DNA of 64,000 nucleotides from Brachypodium distachyon (lineage: Eukaryota; Streptophyta; Magnoliopsida; Poales; Poaceae), in assembly GCF_000005505.3 (NCBI RefSeq), contig NC_016133.3, forward strand, positions 52,231,237-52,295,236, written 5' to 3'. Under the pieces are notes generated by a model. It did no database searches. It worked only from the letters and a program-made list of their open reading frames with translations, and was not told where the DNA came from. Below are positions 1-12,700 of the stretch, piece by piece. Numbering within the stretch: position 1 is the first letter of the stretch; every line of letters starts with the position of its first letter. Made by a program: the position numbers and the translations under genes.

Positions 1-1489
1 GCGGCGGACTGCGGCTAAAGGGCGACGGCACGCGCGGGGTCGACCGCGGACGCAAGTAAATGTCAGTTGGGATGATAATAATGTAACCTCTAGTGTCTCT
101 ACAACATTATTGCACCCATTTTTCTGCGTGAAAATTCAGAAAAGAGGAAAATAAGGACACTGATGATACATACCAAATCGAAATCTATTTCCAGCTCTCA
201 AGATTTAGCGATTCACCAAATTTAAGAATTGAACCTCCTATCTAAGGGCTTGTGGAGGCCTTCAAGCGGAAGTTTGGGGAGCGGTGGGCGGAGATGTTGG
301 CCGTCGCAACCGGTTCAGTGTCGACTTGACCGCCATTGTTTTGACAATGATAACAAACCTTGACAGCCTTGGCAAAGCAAATAAGAAATACATGGCGTTG
401 ATGGCAATCAAATAGCAATAACTATAGTGCAGACAGGAAAATGGCGTTGATGCTCCAATCCAGCTCGAGAATGCATCTCGAAATAGGAGTTTGGGAAGTT
501 AAACGTTTCCAGAAGATCATCACAAAACATCATAACTTCTACATACTGTAGCTAGTAGGGGCATCAAAATCATTTTCATATCTCCAGTTTTATCCATTTG
601 GAGATGACTGATGTCCGAGCGCCACCACAGGCTTACAAAGACCCAACACTATCCTGTGGCCTGTCCCAGCAAAGAATTATACCCTTTGTCATTGGCTGAT
701 ACAAATTTGGGCAACTTTGCAGTTGGCCAGTGGCAAGTACGTACAAAAGAATTCTGTCCCGATTCTTTTAGCATCAAAACAGTTTGTACATCCAGCTGGT
801 CTCACAAAACCTTATTAATCAGTTAAATGTTCGGATGTCCCTAATGTATGTAAAGGTATTGGTAAACAGAAAATTGTACAGTAGTAAACAACAGTTCTAT
901 TGACTATTGAGAATTTAAAATGGATATGAAATTACGAGTTTTAAACACTGACCGGGATGTTGTATCTATTCTAGAGTTTGTATCCTGAAACAAATCAAGA
1001 GCAACTTTCAGACTGAAACTTACAAGCCAGGATATGACAGTAAACATGAAGAGGTCACATACGTTTTACAGTGAAGGTCAGAGAAGTAACTTCAACATCT
1101 TGTTCATCTTCACTCTGACCATTGAAATAAATTATCAAGAAAGTCACAGCCATGCTGCGTGAACTGACATCGGAGTAAAACTATATTATTTCCTAATCAA
1201 GCGTACTCAAAGGGCTTATGTCTAAGATATCACTTTTAAGACCTTTAATTTTTGTCGACTGCTAGAGGACAAGGTCTGCTGCATCATACAGTAGATTGTG
1301 AATTCGTTTTTCTTTTCCTTCACAAAGTATCAATCACATTAACAAGCAAAACAATCTGCAGGTATGAAAGGGAACTCATTAAGGGCAGTAGTTGCGATTT
1401 CTGTAACTTAATATTGACCAATTGAATGCTTGCATGGATCTCCCGCAGAAAAAAAAGAATGCTTATATGAATCAATTATTTTTGTTCTA
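1..1489. other. Gene-free AT-rich stretch
   Basis: No open frame of convincing coding character is present. The minus strand could hold 3' UTR or further exons of the doubtful GC-rich frame at 1490-1915, but I could not connect any exon with splice sites. No transposon termini were recognised. Confidence 0.4.
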
Positions 1490-1915
1490 TCAAGAGCCAT
1501 CAGTAATGAAAGGAAGCAAGCCCTTGGCTGTCGAGGTGGGGCTTGTGGATTGCCTGGGTGTGTTTGTGGGCTTGTAGAGGTGCCAGGGATCATTGGCCAC
1601 TCCCTCAGCGATGGTCGCGAGAGCAACGGCTGCTGCACCCTTGTCGAAGTTTGATGGCGGCTTCATCTGAGGTGGATGGGTGCACCGGCGGCCGAACCAT
1701 CTTAGGTGGTTGAGGTCCCGGCGGGCAGATGCGCGGCACAGAGGAAGCGGTGGCTGGGCACCGCGAGACGGCGGCGAGGCGGGAGTATATGCAGCGGCTG
1801 CTGCTGTGGCGGCGGCGGGAGCCGACGGATGCTTTTGGGCGCGACCTGGAGGATGCAGATGGTACTGTTGCGGCGTGTCCGCGAGATCGGGAGAGGTTTG
1901 TTAAGGTTCCGCCAT
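1490..1915 (-). pseudogene. Possible broken proline/alanine-rich gene, family unknown
   Basis: On the minus strand an ATG at 1915 opens a GC-rich frame (MAEP) that hits TAA at codon 5. The same frame then stays open for about 136 codons to a TGA at 1490-1492. The post-stop translation is proline/alanine rich for about 60 residues, then becomes more ordered (segments such as DLNHLRWFGRR and SNFDKGAAAVALATIAEG). The block is sharply more GC-rich than the AT-rich DNA on either side, like the first exon of a grass gene. I do not recognise the family. A CAA-to-TAA change at codon 5 would explain the pattern, as would a sequencing error, an upstream exon I missed, or a non-coding GC-rich promoter. 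Neighbouring frames on both strands are also open, as expected from high GC, so coding status is uncertain. Confidence 0.25.
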
Positions 1916-2234
1916 TTGCAAGGCTGGGATGCGGATTAGGGAGAGAGCGCCATGGGTGGGAGAGGGAGAGCTCACTTGCAGGATGTGTCGTCGCGGTCGT
2001 CGACGTGCAGAGCGCTAGGCCATGGGGGACGGGCGGTGGAAGCTCCGGTCGGCGGCAGCGCATGGAAAGCCCAGTTTACCCGGGGGCGGAGATGACAGAG
2101 AGAAGCGTTTCGGTCCTTTCGGATGACAAGCGGTGTTCCGCGACTTGGCGGTGGCAATGGACGTAATTTAGAGCGATCGCGTGGAGGGGAGGGACGTTGG
2201 TCGGACGGACCAACCTACCAACGTACCAAACTGC

Positions 2235-2520
2235 AAATTAAGTAGTAGTAAAGAAAATTCATGCGAAGTATCCAAACAATTATATTGTATAATGTACGTG
2301 TTTCAAATTAAGTAGGAATCCATATAACGTGACATTCAATTCCTGCAGTTTTTCCTATCCATTTGTTTTCATATCCTGTGCCCAAACGAGGCCTCGCTCA
2401 TTTGATCAAAGGAATGAATCATAGAAAAGCAAAGAAAATTTTCCATTGATCTGAGTTTCAATGGGAAAATACAGGATTTTTACAATCCGCCTGGACTTTT
2501 TTTCAATTCCTTTGCATGAA
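2235..2520. mobile_element. Remnants of a hAT-type MITE, two abutting ends
   Basis: Two segments meet at a GAGGCCTC palindrome near 2389-2396. The left one ends with CCTATCC...CATATCCTG...CCAAACGAGGCC and the right one begins GGCCTCGCTCATTTGATCAAAGGAATG. Both resemble the family with GGCCTCTTTGGTTC termini and AGGA-rich interiors that also occurs at 5280-5590, 40030-40305 and 50329-50640. Outer ends are degraded and no target duplication was found. Confidence 0.4.
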
Positions 2521-4463
2521 CAACGAGATAATGATATTTAGTGACATATGAAAATTAAACCTTTACTTTGGGCAGATTTTACGGCACCTAATACTCCATC
2601 TCAACTAAATGGAGTATAAGGGAAGGGCATTATGGACTTTTCACATTTATAAAAATAAAAATAAAATTATTGGATTTCTCGACCGTGGATTTTGCTGCGC
2701 CGCCGCCCTCTACATTTCAGGCCGCCGCCATGCCCTCGACCCAGCTCGCCGCCGTCGCCCTCCTTGCTGCCCGCAGCGGTGAACAAGCCCTCCGCCCAGC
2801 CACGCCCTCCTCGCTGCGCGCTCCTGCTGCCCGTCCGCGCGGCTGTCAGCGCGCAGCTGTCCTCTTCCAGCCCGCTCTGTTGGCGTTTTTTACTGGGTTA
2901 AATTTCGTTTTTGCCCTTGTCTTCCTGATATTCCATCCAGTTTTTCGATGATACTCTATACATTAAAGTTGGATTAATATTAGGAGCTAGTAACAGTTAA
3001 TCTCAGCCTTTAGATTAGAAAAAGGTGACGACGTCTTCAGTCTGCCTTCACCCTGCATTTACTGGTCATGGCTACTCGATCGATATAGTCGTCGATACAA
3101 CCTGGCGCTTCGGCAGGCATCTGCTCGGCACCACGCTTTATGCACGCAGTTTTCTGGGCAAGTTTGCTTCTGTCAGTACGCAAACCGTAGGTAGGCCGCG
3201 GGAAGCCAGGCAGAAATACTAGCGAAGCAGCATGCACCAGTAGCCTGACAATTAAGGCATGCAGTAGGGTCTACTAGTAAGTTCCGCAGGGCTTTGCTCT
3301 GCTGCATATCCTGCATCCATGCCGGCCGGCGTTTACCCATTCGAGCTCCAACTCTGTTTCCTCGACAGGTCTTGTTCTCTCTCCCTGCTGCTTCGAATCT
3401 CTCTTCTTACGTGCTTTCGTGCGTTTTGTCCTCCCGTGAGTTGTGAGCTGTGGCCACCCACGAGCAAAGCACATTGTGTCCGGTCTATGTAAAGAAGTGC
3501 TGTCGCAAATGCATGCACTAGCTCGCGAGGGGAATATCCCAGGCACGGACCGAGAACTCTTCAGGATCTAGCACGCACGGCGCATGCATGTTCATCCACT
3601 GCTAGCCTAGCTACACATGCATGCGACATACTACTGCAAGTAGCATGCTCCTATGGCAGAAGCACCGTAGTAATATCTCTGTTGCATTGGATTTTAATTT
3701 GCTGTGTTTTGCGCAGCGTGTGCATCTTTCTTGGAGCTTGTAGAAATGCAGACTACACCTATATATTAACCAGTGTCACTCTATATGTAGCCAAATTAAA
3801 GACGCTGCAGAGGTAGGATTCGCGTTCAGCGTATCTGCAGAGATTTAACACGTTTGCAGTAAATTGGGATGATACAAGCACACGGCACGTACGGCGGCTA
3901 GCCAGGGTTTTGGACTTGTCTTCTTGCAACGAGACGCGGTCTGCATGCGTTTCACGACTTCAGGCGTCGACACTCAAGGCCCGTATAAAGTGCTCGATCG
4001 CCATGCCATACGTGCATTGATCGATCGATATCCCTGAAAATGGTCCCAAAGTCACACAACTTTCCAACTCGATCAAGAAAATTAAAGTCAACAGCCTCGA
4101 TCCGCATGGCATTATCATTTCACCTGCGCGCACTGCACGACAACGGACGGAGCACTTCATAACCCGCGTCACCATGCATACATGCACAGCATATACGTAA
4201 TGATGTCTGAATCGCAGCCATGCATGCATGGCATGCACAGCATGCTAGCAATACACACATGCAAGTATATGCCGTCCATGGACAAGACGTGCAGTACGTT
4301 TCTTGTCCCCGGCTAGCTTCCGATACTACTCCTGAGCCTACAAAGATCCTGCTAGTTAATTCCAGGCCGAAAAAAAGGCCGTTGCGACTTGCGAGCGAGC
4401 ATCGATGATCACTTAGCTAGGCCAATGAAGCTAGCTAACAAAGGCTAGGCACGCGCGCCCAAC
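2521..4463. other. Intergenic region upstream of the GARP factor, rich in CATGCA motifs
   Basis: No gene is recognised. Frames near 2670-2951 and 3037-3546 are short and lack family features. From about 3250 to 4270 there are at least nine copies of CATGCA or its complement TGCATG (near 3258, 3510, 3583, 3616, 3943, 4173, 4181, 4218-4236 and 4257). These match the RY core bound by B3-domain factors, so this may be the distal promoter of the downstream gene. Confidence 0.45.
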
Positions 4464-4473
4464 GATATATAGG
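4464..4473 (+). promoter_or_regulatory. TATA box of the GARP factor gene
   Basis: The sequence GATATATAGG lies 105-114 bp before the ATG at 4578. A start site about 30 bp downstream would give a 5' UTR of roughly 80 nt with no other ATG. Inferred from sequence and position only. Confidence 0.5.
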
Positions 4474-4577
4474 ATTACAGTGTACCCGGCCGGGCCAAAA
4501 GCCAAGCGAATCCACGAACCAGCAGCTAGCCAACCATCGAGGAAGGCACGGCCGGCGACGAGAGCGAGCGAGAGAAG

Positions 4578-7500
4578 ATGGGGAAGCGTAGGAGGAACGA
4601 CGGGTTGGTGAGGCAGTACACCAGGTCCGAGGTGCCCAGGATGAAGTGGACGGACGAGCTCCACAGCAGCTTCGTGCGAGCCGTCGACTTCCTAGGCGGC
4701 CAAGACAGCACCAGTATGTTCTTCTTAACTTCCTTCGCCTGGCTCGCAGCAGATTTCCTCTCTCCATTCTTTCAATTCATTACCCGGACTTGAGAGAGTC
4801 TCGATCTTTTTCATGCCTTTTATCTCTCTCTCTTTATGCTTAGACCCTTATGTTTGCATTGTCTCATCGTCTCGTGCTCATGGTGTGTGATGACGTTAAA
4901 CTGCAGGAACAACTCCTAAGCGCATTCTTCAGCTCATGGATGTCAGAGGCCTCACCATATCCCATGTCAAGAGCCACCTTCAGGTCAGTTATTTTCTTCA
5001 GAGTTCAGGGCTTCAGGCCATGCCAAGTCCTTTGTTTAGATAACTAATTGCCGTTGACCCGCTGTCAAATATATATTCTCGATCTTGACATTAAGAATGT
5101 TCGAATGTGTAACTTGATCGGGTTCTCTTTGCTGTTCTCAACAGATGTACAGATGCACACCGCGTGGCATTGGAGAGAAAGGTGAGGAAGATGATCCTCT
5201 TGTGCTTTTTTTTCATGTCCGATTTCTTCAAGCATTCTTCTTCCAAACTCTTATAATCATCTTATTTCTTGGATTTGGGATTGGATCATAGGATTGCAAA
5301 CACTGGAATATGAAAAACATGTAGGATTGGACTGTCATGGTATTTTGAATCGTATAGGAATAATAAATCATAGGAAATGTTTGAAAAGTTTGTTTGGATG
5401 CTAGTACATAGGAAGAACATAGGAATTTTGAGACTAGATGAAGTAAGAGGTGAGAGACAGATAGTAGATGCATTAGAACTTTCAAAAGAAAAAAAAATGA
5501 GGTTTGAGCTCATGTTAGAATTCTTATGGTTTGCCAATTTTATTCCTATGATCCAAATGGCCCTTTATAGGGAAAAATCCTAAAAATTAGAATCCTCCAA
5601 ATTCAATTGGAAAGCCTAAAGAGGCTCTTACAACATTGTTGTACAGCACAGATCAAGCCTTTACAAAATCTACTAATACTAGTAGTATAATTAGACTGGG
5701 TTTTCTTTCCTGATAATAATTAGGTGTAAGAAGTACGGCTCTGCCTTGTGGTTTGTGTTAAGACCGGCGGACCTTAACTGCTTTGTGGCTGTGAGCGAGA
5801 GGGCTCTACTTTGATATACACACGCATCATGCATGCATGTATACATTATGCTAATGTAAAGCCAAACCGCTTTCTTCTTTTTGCATGCATGTTGCCATCA
5901 GAGACGCAGTTACAACTTCATCCAAAGAATCACTCATTTGCCGTTGATGAGCGAGGCTCCAAAGGATTCATATTCCCGCCCATAAAAAGGTTTTTTGCTG
6001 CCACTTTTCGACAACCAAATAGTGCTCGAAGTGTCACGAAAAAAATCAATTCCACCAACACATTTTCCATGTCCATTCCTTCTTCTTTCTCGGATCACTT
6101 TGGATGAACAGGGCCAAGGTAGGGACAGAAATTGCAGCAGCAAGGAACATGCAAGGTAGCAGTGATATGAGGAGGAGGATTCCTGGCAACCAGTGCTGCA
6201 TTGATGATTACGTGCAACTGCAAGCAATGTCCATGGACCGGAGGAACGTAAACGGGGGCCTCGAATGGCAGAGTGCCGCTACTGCTGCTTCTGTTGTAAA
6301 TCTCCAGCATTTAGGGTCTTGGGTGCAAGAGCCTGAGCCCTCTAAGGTACGCCGGGTAAAGGAAAGTTTAAAAAAAGATAGCAACGTTGTGCATGAAAAA
6401 GCTTATGAAAAGAAGATATCTCCCTCTCTTGTCTCAACTGCTTTCCCACACCACTGATCGACGATATTCCTCATCAGATGTCTCTAGTCTTTTCTCCCTT
6501 AACTCCAACTGTCCTACACGCATCCTTGAAGCAATGACATCACCCACATCGTTTTTTCTGTATTTCTTGGAACGCAGAGTTGCCCTATATATGCATGCGT
6601 GCTAGCAGTAGCATCGTATCCTTGACTGATGTTTCTCAGTTTTGAACCATATGCCATCCTCCTACGGTTCCCCCTTTTTTTCTCCATGTCTTAGGCGAAA
6701 AAACAAGATCTGATAGCATAGCTATAGGGTCTGAGACACACTGCCTTTAAATCTTTTTCAGGGTAGACATTTGCTTTAAATATTTTTTTGTAGGGAGGAT
6801 ACTTGCTTTCAATGGGCAAGCAAATCCCAGCTAGTTATCAATGAGACGATTACTGTAGCAGTGCCGTTGCATCCTATTTCTAGCTAGCACTGTACCAGTA
6901 ATCTCACAAGGACAATATGGCGTGGTAACAGTGTCGCTGCATGCTAGTAGTAGAAGCTAGTATAGGACGCTGCCAGAAATGGCTCTCGAGAGCCCTAGCT
7001 TTGCCCCAGGCACCTGCTTCAGCTCCATCGACACTGATGTGCCAAAAGGAGCGGCTTTCGCAGCGCTCGCGCGGTTCCAAGCCTCCAAAAACCCTCTCGC
7101 CCGGCAGCCGCAGCAGTAGTTTTCATGATGGCGAATTGGCGACGGTGCTGCATTTTTTTTATTTATTTTTGAGGAAGCGACGGTGCTGCATTGCATTGCA
7201 GATGGATATATTTTTTCTTTTTTGGATAAGACATTGCAGATGGATATCAAGAGCAAACTCATTTAAAGCTCCTCTGATCGATGCTTTGCTAGCTCCGGTT
7301 GCAATGCAGACAAAAAGTTATGGATATGCGATCTTTTGCTTCTGAGGCACGTTAGCAATATAGCTTCCTTCCTCATCAGTGGCTCAGACCAAGCAGACAT
7401 TTCAGTTTATTGCACGTAGGAAAACTAGGAATTATTGAAGACATAAATTAGGCAGTCGCATTTCAAGAGTGTCATTGCTACTCCGTACTTTTTACTGTCA

Positions 7501-7897
7501 GCAATGGTCGTTAACAGCTTGATCCTTGTAAGTTCTAACCAGCTCTCTCCTGCATTGGTATCCACAGGTTAGCATACCAGAACCACGCGATCATCTGAAC
7601 CATACGGCGAGGCGGATATCTTCCACGGAGAGCTATGAGAGCTGGTGCTTGCTGTTCAGCGGTGCAACGACCGGAGAAGACGAGCCGGATGACTCGGCGG
7701 CCAACAAGTGCTCGCCGCGGTTGTCGCTCGCCGTCGAGCAGAAAGCTGAAGACGTTGTCTCCTCCTGGCCCAGCGAGAGCAGCTGCGTGCTCTCGCCGTC
7801 GTCGAGGAGCTTTAGCGACTGCTCGGGGCCTCCGGGCTGCGGCTTTGCCGGACAGCATGTTAACCTGGATCTTTCCCTGTCGATATGCGGATCGTAG
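4578..7897 (+). CDS. GARP/G2-like MYB-related transcription factor with EAR motif
   Basis: DNA-binding transcription factor, probably a nuclear repressor. Proposed exons are 4578-4713, 4907-4983, 5145-5181, 6129-6346 and 7568-7897. All junctions are GT-AG and join in frame to give 265 residues. Exons 1-3 encode the single GARP (SHLQ[K/M]Y-type) MYB-like domain: a basic start MGKRRR, the RMKWTDELH helix at about residues 21-29, TPKRILQLMDV, and ISHVKSHLQMYR ending near residue 74. The last exon ends in LDLSLS (256-261), an LxLxL EAR motif that in plants recruits TOPLESS-type co-repressors. The middle (exon 4) is unstructured and rich in charged residues. The start is the first ATG after a TATA box and gives the canonical basic N terminus. 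Intron 3 (5182-6128) contains a MITE remnant. The acceptor of exon 4 (AG at 6127-6128) was chosen because it alone keeps the frame; the nearer AG at 6110-6111 creates a stop. The exact target genes cannot be told from sequence. Confidence 0.85.
5280..5590. mobile_element. hAT-type MITE remnant inside intron 3 of the GARP gene
   Basis: The interior carries repeated AGGATTG, CATAGGA, AGGAATTTTG and TTCCTATGATCC...AATGGCCC blocks, the same arrangement as the copies at 40030-40305 and 50329-50640. The terminal GGCC repeats are partly eroded. It sits wholly inside the intron and leaves the splice sites intact. Confidence 0.45.
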
Positions 7898-9792
7898 TTT
7901 AGAAACATTTTCCAGCATGTGATCGACATGGTGCACTTCATGTTTGTTTCAGCTGATCTGGTCCAAGTTTTTGTAGCTACGACAACATGAAAAAGTGATG
8001 CAGTAGTTACGTTGCAGTTTTTGGAGGATGTACAAAAATTAGTACAACATATACGAGGCGCGTCTGACCACGTGTCTAGCTCCCATGCTGCACAGTACAC
8101 GTGCCAGGTACGCCCGTGTAGAGAGATCAAACAGTGGAGATGCTTAGATTCAGGTCGGTATTTACGAGAAGCGACGCGACCTACTCGATGGCCATGGACA
8201 TGCAATAGTTTCACCATGTCCTTTTTTCCTTTCTTTCTCTGCTGGAAGAACAGAAACAGAATGATGAAAAGATCAGTCACCTCATGTGCGTGCGTGTGTT
8301 GTCTGCTTCGATCTGTGTCGTTTGTTCAAAAGCCCAGGAGAGTCTTCAAACCTGCCACTGATTTGCTGGTTAAAAGATTGACAAATCAAATTCCTCGCCG
8401 TCTCTCATCCAAAGAAAGCAATCTAAAAAGGTGGTTATGAATGTACTCCTCAGTTTCTGTGTTTACCTTTGAAGCTGCCAATGGCATAATCTTTTGTCGA
8501 AATCAAACCATTTACCACTATCCCCATAAAGTTTTGAGGCTGACAGCATCTCATCTCAAGTAAAAATTATTACCATGATGAGCACCACAGTAGATTGCAG
8601 GGGAAAAGTACAGGGTGGACGAAACAAAAAGCCATGCAAGAGGCTGGTTCTTCAGCAACATGCATGCTTTGCCACTGAATTGGCCATACTACATGCATGC
8701 TTTTTCAGAGAAACAGTGTAACACCATCATATAATCATATCCAGCAAGCAGTTCGTCAGTTTTGATTTGAAGCCGCAGCATGCTAAAAACCGACAAGAAG
8801 CTGACCTCCAAGAACTAGACTAGCACTGCAGCTTACAAATCGACCTATCCAAAACCAGCAAACAGCTGGTTGCGGGGATAGCGGATAATATAGGATTAAG
8901 ACAACATGTAGGCGTTCTTTGTTTCTAAAATTCCTCTGATCATTCAAGACTCAAGCTGCAGCAGGGTTGAAACGGACATGCTGAACAGATTTGCATCATC
9001 CAACGCCGTTACAGTTACTCTCACTGGTAGCAACCCTAAGGTGTGTCATTTCTTCTTTGCTTTTGTATCAGACACCAAAGCCCTGATGCAGAGACGAGGC
9101 TTAGTTGCGACGAGTTCAGCTGGGAGAACAGACACACCAGCCACCGAAGATCCAATGGGTACCCCTGAAATGGGGAGCAATTCCACTAGAACTGCCACCT
9201 GGACATTGAAAGGTACAGACAAACTTTCAAATTGGTATGCTCTGCAAAATTACATAAATACGGAGTATAATCTAGCATTCAGCTTGACATGGTACACAAA
9301 TTATCTGAAAGTCTAGTTGCCCTCCGTATTCTAAAGTAAAGGAGTAGATAAGCGAACTATAGAAGAACATAACATATCGCATGTAAAATCTGGAAGTGTG
9401 GTTTCCATCATAAATTTTAAGAAAAAGAACGCACGTCAAAGTAGAGGAAGCTAAGATTGTACTTTGGCAGTACTTCACAGTGAATCATGGCAAAATATAT
9501 GAAACTTCTTTATAATGTCGAGTTTCATGAACATGTTGCCTCAGTAGTGAAATGATCGTCTGACACATGCTGTGAAAGTAAACGTGCTGAAATGCAGTAT
9601 GTCAGGTGTGAATACCTGACCAAACTTTATATCAGTTGTCATCATGATGCAATGGAAAATAAGAAGTCCCACTAGCCAGCATAAAAACTTAGTTGTTTTC
9701 AAATTTGGAGTCTTTAGATGATGGTGCTTTGGATATTAACGTTAGCTGACAATTAACCTTGCTTACGTGTAACAAATTATTGCAGGATTTGT
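7898..9792. other. Intergenic region between GARP and THUMP genes (converging 3' ends)
   Basis: No gene is recognised. The frame at 8012-8440 is not conserved in appearance. A segment at 8978-9226 has open frames on both strands and could be a coding relic, but no family is recognised. CATGCATGC motifs recur near 8660 and 8690. The two flanking genes converge here, so both 3' UTRs should lie inside. Confidence 0.4.
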
Positions 9793-12700
9793 TCAAGATA
9801 CCTCAGGAGATTTGAGATCTACAATTGCGTCCTCAGCAACTGATTTGATAGCAGCAGCAACAACCTTGAAGCACTTTTCCCTATCCATCACAGCTTGTTG
9901 AATTGAGCTATCGTTGTCATTCTTCTGTGTCTTAGTTACCGTCTCATCAATGCCTCTCCTATTATACCCAACTGCGAACTTCATCATAGGTTAGTTGGAG
10001 TCAGTTCCAGTACAGCAATAGAAGTCAGGCATGTAAAAGTTATATCCAGACTATCCAGTCAAGTACTGAAGTCAATACTGAGCAAACTATCAATCCAGAA
10101 ACTAGTCATCTCTAAACTCCTCTATTCTTCCTCGCCATTCCACCAGCGCCAGCTATGCAGTCTGGCTGATAGCCCTTTGTCAGGCCGAGAGCTCCCGGGC
10201 CACATCTTTGTCCTAAGATCAGAGAGCTCTAGCACCAGGATGCAGTTATTTTGACTAAGGATGACAGAAGTGGGTGATCAAACAATAGGCACTTGTGTAT
10301 ACATTGTCAGATAATATAACTAAATAAAATGCAGGAACAAGTTTAATCAGCACATCTGATCAGTATATGAGACCCACAATAGTAAATATCCAAAAATAAG
10401 GCGCGATAAGAATACTGCAAGAAACTACTGAATTGTTTTAACTCCACTCATAAATTAATCTCAACAGTGAAACAGTGTAATAAGTAGTGCAATCTTATCC
10501 ACCTTGATAGGCTCATATTGGTCTTCCTTATTCCTCAAGAAGTCAAGGAATAACTTTGACACGGTGGCATGTAGTTCTGTTTCTGATAGAACACAAGTTT
10601 CCTGAATAGGGAATATGCGGTGACACCATCTGTCCATTCAGAGTATAGTAATTTAGAAAAACGTAAGCTTAGATTTTTTTAGAAAAGGATTACTGAGAGA
10701 TATTATATCAGTTAAAAAAACACTGAACTTCTGTACTGCCACTAGAGCTTAACTATATTAATCAAACCAGGACCATCTGCTTCACTGTATGACATATGCA
10801 ATACTACTTTCATTTCTTGAATCAAGTAGTGGTAAGAAAAGGTTGCAAATAATGGCCGTATAGTGGCAGGTGCAATGTGTGCACCTGTTCAGGGCCACCA
10901 AAAATTAGGGGCCTCCAAGTTTAATCCTACTACTACTAATTAGCTATGCTTAATTAACATTAAATTTTGGGACTCATTAAATAGAAAAAAGAAAATGCCC
11001 CATGCGAAGAGAGGCAAAGGGAAGATGGCTGGATTCTCTGAGTAGAGGAGAAGCAGAGAAGTTCGGCCACGAGTTGTAGCTTTTTCGGTGGAACTTGAGT
11101 CCAGAGTTCAGCTTATTTGCTTTGTTACAACCTTTAGTTTTTATTTTTATTTTTGCACAAATTCACAACCTTTATTATTTTAGCATAAAGATTTGATACT
11201 GTTCTATTTAGACGGAGAAACAAGGATTTATGGATTTTGGGTGTAACCATTCGGAGACGGTAGCACGGGTCTTTTCCAGCCGGTTTAGATGGTGCGTCAA
11301 TCTTAGGCTTGAAGGCGATTGATGTACTTTTTTTCCTTTTTTAGGCCGTAAATCTGAGAAATGTACTTCGAATGGTTTTTAATAATTGATGTATGTGTGC
11401 ATCAAACGATGCAGAGACCAGATGTCATTCTTCTTTTGAAAAAATAATATTGCAAACTTTGGTTATGCAACGTTTTTTCTTTATTTTGAGGCCAACATTT
11501 CGCACCAGGGCCCCGAATTCCTAGATACGGCTTGCAATGATCAGTTTTCTATGATCACATCTAGCAAAAGAAAAGGTTGTTTATTCTACTTTCCAATACT
11601 CTGGTCCACTGTACACATCATTCAGCAATATAGCCAAAAGAGGCAAGTGACTGAGGGTATGTGTACACAATCACAAAATAAGATTGAGAGGAGACCAATA
11701 ATGTTTGAGGTACAAAACTGAATCAAGGTCGTCAATGCTGTAAACAAGTATCATAAGCTAGCATTGTTTTTCAGCATACTCTGGTCCACACTACATATCA
11801 TTCAGCATATAGCCGAAAGAGGGAACCGGGTGAGGGTATGGTACACATAATAACTAAATAGGATTGAAATCAGTGACGTTTATGGTAAAAAAAAACTGAA
11901 TCAAGGTTGTCAATAATGTCAAGAAAATACTGTAAAACAAGTGTCATAAGCTAGCATTTTTACAGTTGAATACAATCTGAAAGAACAATGATAGTATGTC
12001 GGATCAATTCATTGATCCAACTCCATGTAACAGCCCAACCTAATACTTCATCTTCGCCCTAGTAGCATGATTTAAATAGACGAGTTTGTTCGATGAAGTT
12101 AAAAACTTACTGTGGAGATTTAAGCTTCCCAGATCTCAGTGAATGAAACACTTCAGTAAGCATCTGAACAACATGAAGGCCTCCACTAGTGAAAGAAAAG
12201 AAAAGCAAGCCACTTCTTGCTAGCTTGACCAACGAAAGATTTGAAGTCCTGTCGATAATTTCACTAGTCTTGGAGTGAAGTGAACTCGTTTCTACTTCAA
12301 TGCAGCCTTTTATGGTCCGAGAAAATGCGCAATATCAGAAACACAGGTAAATGAAATGACACTTCAGCATCTAGAATAGTCCAAAAGTTAACAAACATAA
12401 TTTATACTGACCAGTTGATTCTGAAGCATCATCCTTCCCATTGGTTACTGCATCTTCTGAATTTTCAATTCCTGATGCCTCGGAACATGTTTTTCTTTTC
12501 TTTGATGCAACCTCTATAACACATGGTTCCAAGTTTTCAGAGCTATGGCTGCTTGCAGGATTAATGTACTGAAGAAATACATAAACAATGCATTTATGTC
12601 AACATATTTGAACATGAACTGCAAAGAAGCCGGAGTTGCAACAGGTTGCAAAAGCTATGGACAACCTACCATAATCGAAAGTCTATATGACACTTAAAGT

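Noticed and set aside
2670..2951. 93-codon frame with a hydrophobic tail
   Set aside because: Composition simply follows a local GC island, a second frame is open over the same bases, and no family or splice context supports it.
8978..9316. Plus-strand frame and opposite-strand open stretch
   Set aside because: Both strands are open, a 31-bp intron would be needed to extend it, and no domain is recognised; kept only as a possible relic.
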